Made by a program: the position numbers and the translations under genes
The notes under the pieces: generated by a model
The model's database searches: none
The model's input: only the letters and a program-made list of their open reading frames with translations
What the model was told of the DNA's origin: nothing
Shown: piece by piece, positions 17,925 to 27,230 of the stretch
Layout of the letters: each line of letters opens with the position of its first letter
Numbering within the stretch: position 1 is the stretch's first letter
Source of the DNA: Gp13-AA77 sp035946735
Lineage (GTDB): Bacteria; Acidobacteriota; Terriglobia; UBA7540
Assembly (NCBI GenBank): GCA_035946735.1
Contig: DASYYZ010000004.1
Span: 38,616 to 102,615, forward strand
Direction: 5' to 3'
DNA: 64,000 nucleotides

Positions 17925-18302
17925 AGCTTCGACTCGAGAGCCGAGGCTCCGGAGTTCCCGGATCATTCTCGCAGCGCGCCTTTGCTTCGACTTTGTGCTG
18001 ACAGCCGGGTCTCGTTCCTCGTAACGGATTCCCTGTCGCAGAACTTCCCGATGAGACGACACTGCCAATGGGCAACCGCCCCGAGGGTTGGTGGGTGCCC
18101 GAGACGCGGTAGCGTGCGGCGGTAGACAATCGCGAAGATACTTCCTTTGGCCTTGACTGCGGCGTTGGCAGTCTGGTTGAGAATGCGCCGCATCTGGCGG
18201 TTGCCCTTTGGAGACCGGTGGCCGTAGTTCACTCCCGCGCTTGGGTTATCGCCGGGACAGGCGCCAACCCAGGAGGCAAGTTGCTTGGCCGAAGGAAAGG
18301 GC
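17925..18302 (-). pseudogene. IS110-family transposase, C-terminal relic with frameshift
   Basis: The minus strand reads FPSAKQLASWVGACPGDNPS, then RSPKGNRQMRRILNQTANAA and VKAKGSIFAIVYRR, which is the Transposase_20 (IS110/IS116/IS902) domain with its serine region. The end of the domain (RMIRELRSLG) continues in another frame near 17925-17975, so there is at least one frameshift. The N-terminal DEDD catalytic half is missing upstream. No intact copy is nearby; an N-terminal fragment of the same family lies at 42471-42668. Confidence 0.75.
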
Positions 18303-18377
18303 GAAGCAGGATCTCGTCAACTGCGCACCGTGACTCGTGACCCACCGTAACCCTCCTCATCCCTACTCGCCGACTCG

Positions 18378-18435
18378 GGTTACATGTTAAATGGCGCGAT
18401 CACTCCCCCTCTGGTTACATTTTAGATGGCCCGAT
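18378..18435 (+). repeat. Pair of 23-base direct repeats (IS-end-like)
   Basis: Two copies at 18378-18400 and 18413-18435 share the pattern GGTTACAT-TTA-ATGGC-CGAT and differ at 3 of 23 positions, spaced 35 bases start to start. Tandem terminal repeats of this kind are found at IS21-family ends; no IstA/IstB is left. They lie between the IS110 relic and the next operon. Confidence 0.6.
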
Positions 18436-18534
18436 ACGGATGATTGACAATCTGGAGTCTGGGAAGTAGAATTCAGACCGCCAGACGACTATGGGAAAGT
18501 GTGCTCGTCGAGGCTGATTTTCAGGGAAATGAAG

Positions 18535-19974
18535 ATGCCGCGTCCTGAGCGCTTCAGGCACCCCACGGGCCGTGGGATCAGCTCTCTGCTGATGATCGCC
18601 GCGGGCATGACCGCTGCACTCGTTGCCAACCGAACGGCGACCGCCGCCCCGAATCCGGACCCCAAACCGGACGCGAGTCCGGTGAGCTACTTCAAGGATG
18701 TCCGTCCCATCGTGCGCGAGCAGTGTGCCGGCTGCCACCAGCCTTCGGTCAAGCAGGGCGATCTCACGTTAACTACGTACGAAGGGTTCATGGCAGGCGG
18801 CGCCAAGGGCAAGGTGGTAAAGCCCGGCGAGCCCGATCAAAGCCTGGTGATCGGCTACCTCACGGGCAAGGAAAAGCCTCAGATGCCGTTCGGCCAGACG
18901 CCCCTTTCCGCCGCCCAGATTGACCTGTTTCGCAACTGGATCCGCGACGGCGCCAAAGACGACACCCCGGCTGAAGCCCGCAGCATTGTTCAGCCGGGGA
19001 AGCCGGCGGCTTATCACGCCGCGCCGGTGATTACCGCGCTAGCCTACTCGCCCGATGGCAGCCTGCTCGCAGTCTCCGGTTACCGCGAGGTGCTGCTACA
19101 CAAAGGCGACGGCTCGGGCCTGGTGGCCCGGCTGGCCGGCATCTCGGACAAGACCACCTCGCTTGCTTTCTCCGCCGACGGATCGGCGTTGGCCGCGGTG
19201 GGCGGCACGCCCGCTACTTTCGGCGAAGTGGAGCTGTGGGACGTCCCCAAGCGCAAGCTTCTGCGCTCCCTTCAGCTCACCGATGACACCTTGTTCGGCG
19301 CATCGTTTTCGCCCGATGGCTCGAAACTGGCCTTCGGCGGTACGGACAACACCATTCACGTTATTGAGGTCGCGACCGGGAAAGAGTTGCTGGCGGTGAA
19401 ACAGCACGACGGCTGGGTTTTCTCGACCGTCTTCTCACAGGACGGCAGCCAGATCGTCTCGGTCAGCCGGGACGGAGCCGCCAAGCTCACCAACGTGGCG
19501 GGCGGCGTCTTCATTGAGAACATCAACCAGGTGAAAGGTGAGCTTGTGACTGTGGCGCGCCAGCCGAAGCGCGATGTGGTACTTGTGGGCGGAGAAGATG
19601 GCGTGCCGCGCCTCTACATGATGCATCGCCCGAAATCGCTCGTGATTGGAGACACTTCTACCCTGGTCCGCGAGTTCGAAAAGCAGGACGGACCCGTGGT
19701 TTCGGTGGCGTTCAGTCCCGACGGCCAGTGGATCGCTGTAGGTGGCTCGACAGACCAGGTGCAGGTCTACAAGACTGACACCGGCGAGCGCGTGGCGGCT
19801 TTCAAAGGCCACGAGGGCGGCATTTACACCGTGGTTTTTGCGCCCGCCGGCGGATACATGGCGGCGGCGGGATTCGACGGCACGGTGCGGATCTACGACG
19901 TCAAAGCCGGGAACCTAGCCAAAGCTTTCATCCCGGTGCCGATCGAGAAGGAAACCACCGTCTCATTGAAGTAG
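18535..19974 (+). CDS. Exported c-type cytochrome (PSCyt1) with WD40 propeller
   Basis: About 480 residues. A signal/anchor segment (ISSLLMIAAGMTAALVANRTATA) is followed by a planctomycete-type cytochrome domain with haem motif CAGCH and the usual DVRPIVREQCAGCHQPSVKQGDLTL. Its distal part has MPFGQTPLSAAQIDLFRNWI. The rest is a WD40-like propeller with repeats such as ITALAYSPDGSLLAVSG and VSVAFSPDGQWIAVGG. It should sit in the periplasm and bind one haem. The start at 18535 follows AGGGA by 7 bases; 18529 is also possible. It is first of a four-gene cluster; the redox partner is unknown. Confidence 0.85.
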   Translation: MPRPERFRHPTGRGISSLLMIAAGMTAALVANRTATAAPNPDPKPDASPVSYFKDVRPIVREQCAGCHQPSVKQGDLTLTTYEGFMAGGAKGKVVKPGEPDQSLVIGYLTGKEKPQMPFGQTPLSAAQIDLFRNWIRDGAKDDTPAEARSIVQPGKPAAYHAAPVITALAYSPDGSLLAVSGYREVLLHKGDGSGLVARLAGISDKTTSLAFSADGSALAAVGGTPATFGEVELWDVPKRKLLRSLQLTDDTLFGASFSPDGSKLAFGGTDNTIHVIEVATGKELLAVKQHDGWVFSTVFSQDGSQIVSVSRDGAAKLTNVAGGVFIENINQVKGELVTVARQPKRDVVLVGGEDGVPRLYMMHRPKSLVIGDTSTLVREFEKQDGPVVSVAFSPDGQWIAVGGSTDQVQVYKTDTGERVAAFKGHEGGIYTVVFAPAGGYMAAAGFDGTVRIYDVKAGNLAKAFIPVPIEKETTVSLK

Positions 19975-20022
19975 AGCGTGAGATTGACGGCCTAGCGCTA
20001 GCTCAAAGAAGGCCACGTTGCC

Positions 20023-22536
20023 ATGATTGAGGGGGAGCGAACAACGCCGCCATTCAATGGTCCGTCGAATATTCGGCGGCCATATCCGCGTAGCATTGAC
20101 TTCAAACCTCCCCTTCGTTCGATCCTCATTTCGTACATCAATCGAGGACTGAGGCCTGGTTTGCTCCTGCTTCTGGCAGTGACCGCGGTTCGGCCGCTCG
20201 CCGCCGTTGAGCCCTACCTTACCTCCGTCGAGCCTCGTGGGGGCCAGCGCGGTAAAGTCTTCACTCTGACGCTTAAGGGTGAAGGCCTCGCGACCGGCGC
20301 CGATCTCATCACAACTGTGCCGGGTACGGTTTCCAAGCTGGCATCGCCCCGAGACGTCGAGACGCCCGGCACTGCGCTCTCCTACCTGATTCAAATCCCC
20401 AAGGACGCTCCGGCCGGCGCGTATCCCTTGCGCGTGCGCACGGCGGACGGCATTTCCAATGTGCTGATCTTCACCGTCAGCGACCTGCCCGAAATTAACG
20501 AGAAAGAGCCCAACGACTCGATCGCGTTGGCACAGCCGCTTGCCGTCCCCATCGCGGTCAGTGGCACCCTCAAGGGGCCTGACCAAGACTTCTTCAGCAT
20601 TACCGTCACCGCCCGTCAGCGGCTGGTGATCGAGGTGGAGGCCCGTCGCATCGGATCCGCGATGGACCCGATGCTCGAAGTCTACGATTCCTCCGGCCGT
20701 GAGATCGCGGCGAACGATGACGCCCCGGGCCTGGGGGTGGACTCGCGCCTCGACCTGACGTTTCCCAAAGCGGGAAAGTACTATGTGGCGGTGCACGATT
20801 CCAAGTTCAGCGAGCAGGCGGAAAATTTCTACCGGCTGAAGATCGGTTCCTGGCCCTACGCCGACGGAATCTTTCCGCTGGGCTGGCAGCGCGGCAAGAG
20901 CGTCGCCGTGACCCTGTTCGGCGGAAGCCTCGCCGCGCCGGTTGTGGTTCACCCTGACCTGAACGTTCGGGCAGGGCGGAACACGGTCGCGGTGAATCTT
21001 CCCGGTTCGGGACCCGCCGGCAGCCTGCCTTTTCAGTTCCGCGTCGGCGATCTTCCTGAGACGCTGGCCGAAGCTCAGGGATCGGCTGGAGAACTGGCGC
21101 CGTCGACTGTAGTAAACGGACGCATTTTGAAGCCCGGCCAGATTGACCGTTACAAACTCAAGGTCGCGCCGGGCGAGAAGTGGATCCTCGATCTGCAATC
21201 GGCAACGCTGGGCACTTCACTGCTGTACGGATCGTTGGCCGTCTCCGACGCGCAGGGCAGGAAACTGGAGACGAAGGATGTGAACGGCGGCGCCGATCCC
21301 AAACTCGCTGTCACCGTGCCGGATAAGGTCAGTGAGATTACGCTGGCGGTGAGCGACCTGCGCGGCCAGGGCGGACCGGCGTACGGCTACCGGCTGTCCG
21401 CCCGGCAGGAAGCGGGAGACTACACGCTGAAACTGCTCACGCCCTACGTGAATGTTCCGGCGCGCGGCACGGCGGCGATCAAGGTGATTGCCGAGCGGCA
21501 CGGTTACGACGGCCCCATCCGGCTGAGCATCCCCGACCTGCCAACGGATTTCGTCCTTGCGGGCGGAAACATCGCGGCCGAAGTGTTTGACTACGAGGGG
21601 AAGCGCGAGCCTGCCACGGTGGGTTACCTCACGCTAACCGCCAAGCCGGACGCGAAGCCGCCCGCCGCCGACCTGACGGTTTGGGGCGAGGGTGGAACAG
21701 CGGATCATCCCATTCGCCGGCGGGCGGCGGGGCCAGGGCTGATCTTCACCGTCAGCGGCGAGGAGATGACCAACCTCACCGGCGATGCCATTCCCACCAA
21801 GCCGACCACCTATCCGTGGCTCGGGATCGAGCTGCCCGTCGCGATCGGCGCATCGGTGCCTGCCGCGCTCGAAGTGGTGGACCACAGCATTCGCGCCGTG
21901 CAGGGCATGGACTATCCGGTGGCTTACAAGGTGGTGAAGCAAGGTACCGGAATCGTGACCAAAGACGTGGGGGGCATGCCACTGCCTACCATCAAGGACC
22001 TCGGCATCGAGAACAAGCATGAGCTAAAAGGAGTGGAGGAGGGCAAGCTCGTGCTGGGTTCGTCGCTCGACACGCCGCTGGTGAAGTACGACCTGGTGCC
22101 GACCGCAACCCTTGAAGTGAACGGCAAAGAGCAGATGATCGTGGCTCCGGCGGTGAGCGTGGAGCTGGTGCGCCCTTATGTCCTCGAGCTCAAGTCGCAG
22201 CGCCTGGAGCTGAGGGCCGGCGGCAAAGTGGATCTGGCCGGCGTCATTCGCCGCGAGCCGGTTTTTACGGGCGCGGTGAAGATCAACCTGGGCGATCCGC
22301 CTGACAATGTAACGTGCGCCCCGGTCGAGATCCCGAACGAGAAGTCTGAGTTCAGCCTGTCGTGCGAGGCGGCGGCGGGCGCCCAGGACGGTGATTTTGA
22401 AGTACACTTGGTCTCGTCCGCGACTATCCCCGGGCGCACGGACAAGAGGGAATACTCGTTTCCGCCGGTTTCGGCAAGGATGATCATCGCGGAGAAGAAA
22501 GTGGCTCAGGCCGCCGCGGGTGGCGGCACTCGTTAG
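20023..22536 (+). CDS. Exported PPC-domain (pre-peptidase C-terminal) protein
   Basis: An 837-residue exported protein. The hydrophobic segment (RPGLLLLLAVTAVRPLAA, about residues 45-63) is followed by an Ig-like IPT-type domain (VEPRGGQRGKVFTLTLKGEGL). A PPC domain is recognisable from EPNDSIALAQPLAV through DQDFFSITV to KAGKYYVAVHD, and more beta-rich modules follow. There is no catalytic domain, so a binding or assembly role is likely. The 44 residues before the signal are unusual and the true start may be downstream (TTG near 20160). It is commonly found next to DUF1549/DUF1553 genes, as here. Confidence 0.75.
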   Translation: MIEGERTTPPFNGPSNIRRPYPRSIDFKPPLRSILISYINRGLRPGLLLLLAVTAVRPLAAVEPYLTSVEPRGGQRGKVFTLTLKGEGLATGADLITTVPGTVSKLASPRDVETPGTALSYLIQIPKDAPAGAYPLRVRTADGISNVLIFTVSDLPEINEKEPNDSIALAQPLAVPIAVSGTLKGPDQDFFSITVTARQRLVIEVEARRIGSAMDPMLEVYDSSGREIAANDDAPGLGVDSRLDLTFPKAGKYYVAVHDSKFSEQAENFYRLKIGSWPYADGIFPLGWQRGKSVAVTLFGGSLAAPVVVHPDLNVRAGRNTVAVNLPGSGPAGSLPFQFRVGDLPETLAEAQGSAGELAPSTVVNGRILKPGQIDRYKLKVAPGEKWILDLQSATLGTSLLYGSLAVSDAQGRKLETKDVNGGADPKLAVTVPDKVSEITLAVSDLRGQGGPAYGYRLSARQEAGDYTLKLLTPYVNVPARGTAAIKVIAERHGYDGPIRLSIPDLPTDFVLAGGNIAAEVFDYEGKREPATVGYLTLTAKPDAKPPAADLTVWGEGGTADHPIRRRAAGPGLIFTVSGEEMTNLTGDAIPTKPTTYPWLGIELPVAIGASVPAALEVVDHSIRAVQGMDYPVAYKVVKQGTGIVTKDVGGMPLPTIKDLGIENKHELKGVEEGKLVLGSSLDTPLVKYDLVPTATLEVNGKEQMIVAPAVSVELVRPYVLELKSQRLELRAGGKVDLAGVIRREPVFTGAVKINLGDPPDNVTCAPVEIPNEKSEFSLSCEAAAGAQDGDFEVHLVSSATIPGRTDKREYSFPPVSARMIIAEKKVAQAAAGGGTR

Positions 22537-22612
22537 ACCGGCGCTGAATCACATCACGAACAGCAACGAGAACAAAGAGGAAGATCATTCAGCTCGCGAG
22601 CGAGGTTTCACG

Positions 22613-25120
22613 ATGACTCATAGACTCTTGACAGGCCGGCGGCTCCAGATCCTGCGCGCGGCGGCGTTGCTCATGCTGGCAGTGGGGATGGCGCTCGCGG
22701 CAGACGACACCAAGCAGGCCCCGGCTCCGGAAGCGAAGCTCCTGGCTGCGTTCAAAGTGACGGCCATCCGGCTCATCCCGCCCGAAGTCGTCTTCACGAA
22801 TGCCGCCGACTATCGCAAGGTCCTCGTTATCGGAAAGACCGACAAGTCGAACGAGATCGATCTCACGCGCCAGGCCAAACTGACTCCGGCCAGCGACTGC
22901 GTGCGCTTCGATGAGGGCAGCTATCTGCATCCGGTCAAGAACTGCGAAACTCGCATCGCGGTGGCGGCGGGCGGGCTCAATGCGGAGCTGCCAGTTACCG
23001 TGCGCGACCTCGAGAAGCCGCGGCCAGTCTCGTTTGTGCGCGACGTCGAACCCATCCTGAACAAAGTCGGCTGCACCTCCGGAACCTGCCACGGCGCCGC
23101 CAAGGGAAAGAACGGATTCAAGCTGTCGCTGCGCGGCTACGACCCCGAGTTCGATTACGAGCGCCTTATCCACGACGTCTCCGGGCGCCGGTTCAATCGC
23201 GCCGATCCCGCTCGCAGCCTGATCTTGCTGAAGCCGATTGCCCAGGTGCCCCACGGCGGCGGCATGCGGTTTGACACCGATTCCCAGTACTACCGGACGA
23301 TCCTGGCGTGGCTCTCTGAAGGAGCGCATCTCGGCGATGCCAAGGCAGCGGAGGTCGAGCGCCTCGAGGTATCGCCTTCCGACATCCTGATGCCGGAGCC
23401 GGAGCTTTCGCAGCAGCTTGTTGTGGTCGCCCACTACCCGGACGGCAGCTCGCGTGACGTCACGCGTGAAGCTTCCTACACCAGCAACACGCCGAGCGTG
23501 GCCGAGGCTACTGCCGAAGGTGTACTGACGGCCCAGCGCAAGGGCGAGGCCGCCCTGCTGGTCCGCTACGAAGGAAAGTTTGTCACTGTTTCCACTACGA
23601 TTCTTTCCAACAAACCCGGCTTCCAGTGGGTGCAGCAGCCGCAGAATAATTACATCGACGAGGCGGTGGACAATAAGCTGCGCAAGCTGAGGATTCTGCC
23701 CTCGCCGCTCTCCACCGACTCGGAGTTTCTCCGCCGCGTGTCCCTTGACTTGATCGGCTTGCCGCCGTCCACCGACGAAGTGGAAGCCTTCCTAAAGGAC
23801 AAGACGCCGGAGCGGGAAAAACGCGCGCGCCTCGTACAGCAGTTGATGAAGCGGCCCGAGTACGTGGATCACTGGTCGCTGAAGTGGGGTGACCTGCTCA
23901 AGAGCAATCGCAAATTTCTGGGTCAGAAGGGCATGTGGCGCTTCCGCGACTGGGTGCGCGACTCCGTGGCCGAGAACAAGCCTTACAACCAGTTTGTTTA
24001 CGAGCTGCTAACGGCGCGGGGCAGCAACTACGACAATCCGGCCGCCAACTATTTCCTGATCGCGGATCAGCCCAACACCGAGATGGAGAACACCACCCAG
24101 TTGTTCCTGGGCGTCCGCTTCGTCTGCGCGCACTGCCACGATCATCCCTTTGAGCAGTGGACGAACAAACAGTATTTCGAGCTGAGCGCCTTTTTCGCCC
24201 AGGTGGGTATCCGCGATGGAGCTCGCAACCTGGAAAAGGTTGTTTATGACAAGGACGACGGGGAAATCGTGTTTCCCAAGACGGGACGCGTCGCGCCCGC
24301 GCGCTTCCCGTACATGCAACCAGCCCACTTCACGCAGGGCGAAGAACGTCGCCAGCTTCTGGCCGAGTGGCTGACCTCGAAGAACAATCCGTACTTCGCC
24401 AAGGCGATCGTGAACCGGGTTTGGAGTTATTTCTTCGCGCGCGGCATCATCGATCCGGTGGATGACATCCGGTCGAGCAACCCACCCATCAATCCCGTGC
24501 TGCTCACCGCCTTGACCAACGACTTCATCGACCACCACTTTGACCTGCAGTATCTGATCCGCACTATCGTCGACTCGCGTACCTATCAGCTTTCTTCGCT
24601 CACCAACGAGTGGAACGCGGACGACGAGACCAACTTCTCGCACGCCTTGCCGCGCCGCCTCACGGCGGAGGAACTGATGGACGCCATCAGCATCTCCACA
24701 GGCAGCCGCGCCGTGTTTAAAGACGTGCCCAAGGACTATCTGGCCGAGGAATTGCCCGACGCGAAGGTGGGCATGGGCGGATTCCTGGATCTTTTCGGAA
24801 GGCCGCAGCGCGAATCGCCCTGCGAGTGCGAACGCCGCAGCGAGGTGAGCTTGAAGCAGGCGCTGAACCTGATCAACGGCCCTTCGGTGGGTGATGCGGT
24901 GGCCGATCCGAATGGCCGCATCGCTAGGCTGATCCTCAAGAGCGCGCCCGACCAGGATATCGTGCACGAACTTTACGTGGCCACGCTCGACCGCCCGCCG
25001 AGCCCCGAAGAAGTGCAGAAGGCGCAGGCCTATTTACAGGGAAGCAAGAATCGCACCGAGAGGGTGCAAGACCTGGAGTGGGCGTTGCTGAACAGCTACG
25101 CCTTCTTGTTCAATCGCTAG
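22613..25120 (+). CDS. DUF1549/DUF1553 protein with haem-binding motifs
   Basis: An exported protein of about 835 residues. After a signal (LQILRAAALLMLAVGMALA) comes a region with VRDVEPILNKVGCTSGTCHG, a CX4CH variant of a haem site. A Big2-like beta domain (LVVVAHYPDGSSRDVTREA) follows, then DUF1549 (NYIDEAVDNKLRKLRILPSP, LRRVSLDLIGLPP) with a canonical CAHCH in FVCAHCHDHPFEQW. DUF1553 (LAEWLTSKNNPYFAKAIVNR, DLQYLIRTIVDSRTYQLSS) forms the C-terminus. The biochemical role of the family is not established. ATG 22613 was preferred to 22520, which overlaps the previous gene. Confidence 0.87.
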   Translation: MTHRLLTGRRLQILRAAALLMLAVGMALAADDTKQAPAPEAKLLAAFKVTAIRLIPPEVVFTNAADYRKVLVIGKTDKSNEIDLTRQAKLTPASDCVRFDEGSYLHPVKNCETRIAVAAGGLNAELPVTVRDLEKPRPVSFVRDVEPILNKVGCTSGTCHGAAKGKNGFKLSLRGYDPEFDYERLIHDVSGRRFNRADPARSLILLKPIAQVPHGGGMRFDTDSQYYRTILAWLSEGAHLGDAKAAEVERLEVSPSDILMPEPELSQQLVVVAHYPDGSSRDVTREASYTSNTPSVAEATAEGVLTAQRKGEAALLVRYEGKFVTVSTTILSNKPGFQWVQQPQNNYIDEAVDNKLRKLRILPSPLSTDSEFLRRVSLDLIGLPPSTDEVEAFLKDKTPEREKRARLVQQLMKRPEYVDHWSLKWGDLLKSNRKFLGQKGMWRFRDWVRDSVAENKPYNQFVYELLTARGSNYDNPAANYFLIADQPNTEMENTTQLFLGVRFVCAHCHDHPFEQWTNKQYFELSAFFAQVGIRDGARNLEKVVYDKDDGEIVFPKTGRVAPARFPYMQPAHFTQGEERRQLLAEWLTSKNNPYFAKAIVNRVWSYFFARGIIDPVDDIRSSNPPINPVLLTALTNDFIDHHFDLQYLIRTIVDSRTYQLSSLTNEWNADDETNFSHALPRRLTAEELMDAISISTGSRAVFKDVPKDYLAEELPDAKVGMGGFLDLFGRPQRESPCECERRSEVSLKQALNLINGPSVGDAVADPNGRIARLILKSAPDQDIVHELYVATLDRPPSPEEVQKAQAYLQGSKNRTERVQDLEWALLNSYAFLFNR

Positions 25121-25174
25121 TTTCGATTTTGGCTCGCGCGTCCCCTGGGGCGCGCCCGAGCGGAGGGTGAGAAC

Positions 25175-26620
25175 ATGCTATCGATACCGGGACGGATGGC
25201 TAGGTTGTGCGACGGCTACTCGCGGCGCGAGTTTTTGCGGGTGGGAGGCTCGACTCTGTTTGGACTGAGCCTGCCGCAGTTCTTCTCTCTCCAGGCCAGG
25301 GCGTCGGACGCCACGCCGTTTGCCGGCTCGAAGGGCTACGGCGCGGCGAAGTCCGTCATCCTGCTTTTCCTTCAGGGCGGTCCCAGCCACCTCGATATCT
25401 GGGATCCGAAGCCGGACGCGCCTTCGAACATCCGCGGCGAGTTCAAGCCCATCAAGACCAACGTCGACGGAATCCAGCTGAGCGAGACGATGCCGTTGCT
25501 CGCGAAGCAGGCGGACAAGTACACCTTGATCCGGTCGATGAGCTACACGCCGGCGGGACTGTTCAATCACACCGCGGCCATCTACCAGATGCTGACCGGC
25601 TATCCTCCGGACAAGGTGTCGCCGTCCGGCCAGCTCGAACCTCCGTCGCCGCGCGATTTCCCCACGGCGGGCGCACAGGTGGCCAAGCTGAAGCCGCTGG
25701 ACGATCCGATGCTACCCTTCGTCGAGATGCCGCGCCCACTGCAGGAGTCGAGCGTCATCGGCAAAGGTGGCGCCGCCGGATTTCTCGGCAAGGCCTACGA
25801 TCCTTACCGGCTGTATCAGGACCCCAACAAACCCATTGACCTGGGCGATCTGGCGCTGCGCTCCGACGTTTCCCCCGAACGGCTGAAGGAACGCTTTTAT
25901 CTTCTCAAAGGCATCAACGGCTCCATGCCGGAGCTGGAAAAAGCCGTCAGCTCTTACGCCCTCGATGACTACTATCAGAAGGCTTATAGCCTGCTCCTGT
26001 CAGGCAAAGCTCGCAACGCCTTCGATCTGGAACAGGAGAAGCCCGAGGTCCGGGAGAAGTACGGTCGGACCACTTTTGGTCAGGGCGCGCTCCTCGCTCG
26101 CCGGCTGGTGGAAGCGGGAACGCGCTTCGTGCAGCTCAACTGGCCGGCCGTGGCGAACGGCGATCCCACAGTAGACGCGTGGGACACGCACGCGGCCAAC
26201 TTCGGTCCGCTCAAAAATCTCCATTGCCCCATCCTCGATCGCACGCTGTCCGCCTTGCTTGAGGATATGACCGAGCGCGGGCTAATGAAGGACACGCTGG
26301 TGGTGGCAGTCGGTGAGTTTGGCCGGTCGCCTCGCCTCGGGGTGAGCACTTCCGGTAACAGCAACTCTCCTGATGGTCGCGACCACTGGCCCTACTGCTA
26401 CACGGGGCTGGTTGCGGGAGCCGGCATCCGCCTCGGCGAACTGTACGGCAAATCGGACGAAACGGGTTCGTCGCCGAAAGAGAACCCGGTACATCCCACC
26501 GACCTGCTGGCCACCATCTACTACGCTCTCGGAATCGATCCGGGCCAGATGGTGCTCAACGATCTGGGTCAGCCGCGAGAGTTGGTGAAGGGAACGCCCT
26601 TGGTGAAACTGTTCAGCTAG
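25175..26620 (+). CDS. DUF1501 protein with Tat signal
   Basis: A 481-residue protein. The twin-arginine signal is CDGYSRREFLRVGGSTLFGL. The alkaline-phosphatase-like DUF1501 domain shows SVILLFLQGGPSHLDIWDPKP, VGEFGRSPRLG and GRDHWPYCYTGLVAGAGI, with metal-ligand-type His/Asp residues. It is exported folded, probably with a bound metal. It nearly always accompanies DUF1549/DUF1553 genes, and the pair is presumed to work on the same unknown periplasmic substrate. Confidence 0.88.
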   Translation: MLSIPGRMARLCDGYSRREFLRVGGSTLFGLSLPQFFSLQARASDATPFAGSKGYGAAKSVILLFLQGGPSHLDIWDPKPDAPSNIRGEFKPIKTNVDGIQLSETMPLLAKQADKYTLIRSMSYTPAGLFNHTAAIYQMLTGYPPDKVSPSGQLEPPSPRDFPTAGAQVAKLKPLDDPMLPFVEMPRPLQESSVIGKGGAAGFLGKAYDPYRLYQDPNKPIDLGDLALRSDVSPERLKERFYLLKGINGSMPELEKAVSSYALDDYYQKAYSLLLSGKARNAFDLEQEKPEVREKYGRTTFGQGALLARRLVEAGTRFVQLNWPAVANGDPTVDAWDTHAANFGPLKNLHCPILDRTLSALLEDMTERGLMKDTLVVAVGEFGRSPRLGVSTSGNSNSPDGRDHWPYCYTGLVAGAGIRLGELYGKSDETGSSPKENPVHPTDLLATIYYALGIDPGQMVLNDLGQPRELVKGTPLVKLFS

Positions 26621-26633
26621 GGTTGTCCCTAGC
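26616..26633 (+). terminator. Hairpin at the DUF1501 stop
   Basis: GCTAGGG (26616-26622) and CCCTAGC (26627-26633) form a 7-bp stem with a TTGT loop, spanning the TAG stop. The following CAAAACG has no T-tract. Likely the end of the four-gene transcript. Confidence 0.4.
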
Positions 26634-26761
26634 CAAAACGAGACTTGATGCCTTCTGCCTGGCCGTGGGTGCCTCCTCGCTCCTGTTTGCAACAATTCCG
26701 TGGATCGCGGCGTCTGGCAATCTAATAAGCTGCATTGGGCTCAGCCGTGGTCTGGGTCAGC

Positions 26762-26950
26762 GATGCACCGACGCTGATGAGCGTCCGGCAATCAACGGCA
26801 CCTTACTCTTGAATCTCTCCAGACCGGTGCGATCAGCCAGTGCATTGTAAACGCCCAGGTACATTCCGCCGTGGGTACGATAGTAGTTAGCGTAGTGGGC
26901 TGGCTCGGCTTGGTCGAGTTCAACACCCAGGCCCGGCAGTCCGAGGGGAC
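26762..26950 (-). pseudogene. Possible enolase-superfamily C-terminal relic
   Basis: The minus strand is open for about 60 residues and includes LPGLGVELDQAEPAHYANYY, which resembles the C-terminal PGLGVE-D tail of mandelate racemase/enolase-superfamily proteins. Nothing recognisable continues it on either side. The resemblance rests on one short motif, so the call is weak. Confidence 0.25.
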
Positions 26951-27057
26951 ATTGTCCAGCGCTAGCAGAGCCAATTCCGGGGCCGCGACGACAGGAGTCA
27001 ACCGAGGCAGACCCGGTTGGCGGGGTTCGCGCTCCTGCTGTATCTCAAGCGTCAATT

Positions 27058-27219
27058 TTGATGAGCGTCTCGCAGTCGACTCCGGGGAAAAACGGTTACA
27101 CTCGCCGATGTCATCGCCGCAAGAGGACGGATCAGCGAGTACATTGTGCGGACGCCCCTGCTCGCCAACGAAGCTGCCGGTGTTCGCGCCGGCCTTCCCG
27201 TCTATCTCAAGTTGGGCCT
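27058..27219 (+). pseudogene. N-terminal stump of a PLP-dependent threonine/serine dehydratase
   Basis: After a start (MSVSQSTPGKN) a +1 shift at an A-run near 27085-27090 opens VTLADVIAARGRISEYIV followed by RTPLL, NEAAG and VYLKL. This matches the first 50 residues of the IlvA/serine-threonine dehydratase family (VTL-DV-AAR-RI, RTPL, VYLKLE). It stops where the IS200 transposase relic begins, with no PLP-lysine segment anywhere nearby. A gene interrupted and mostly lost. Confidence 0.6.
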
Positions 27220-27230
27220 ATCCCATTCAA

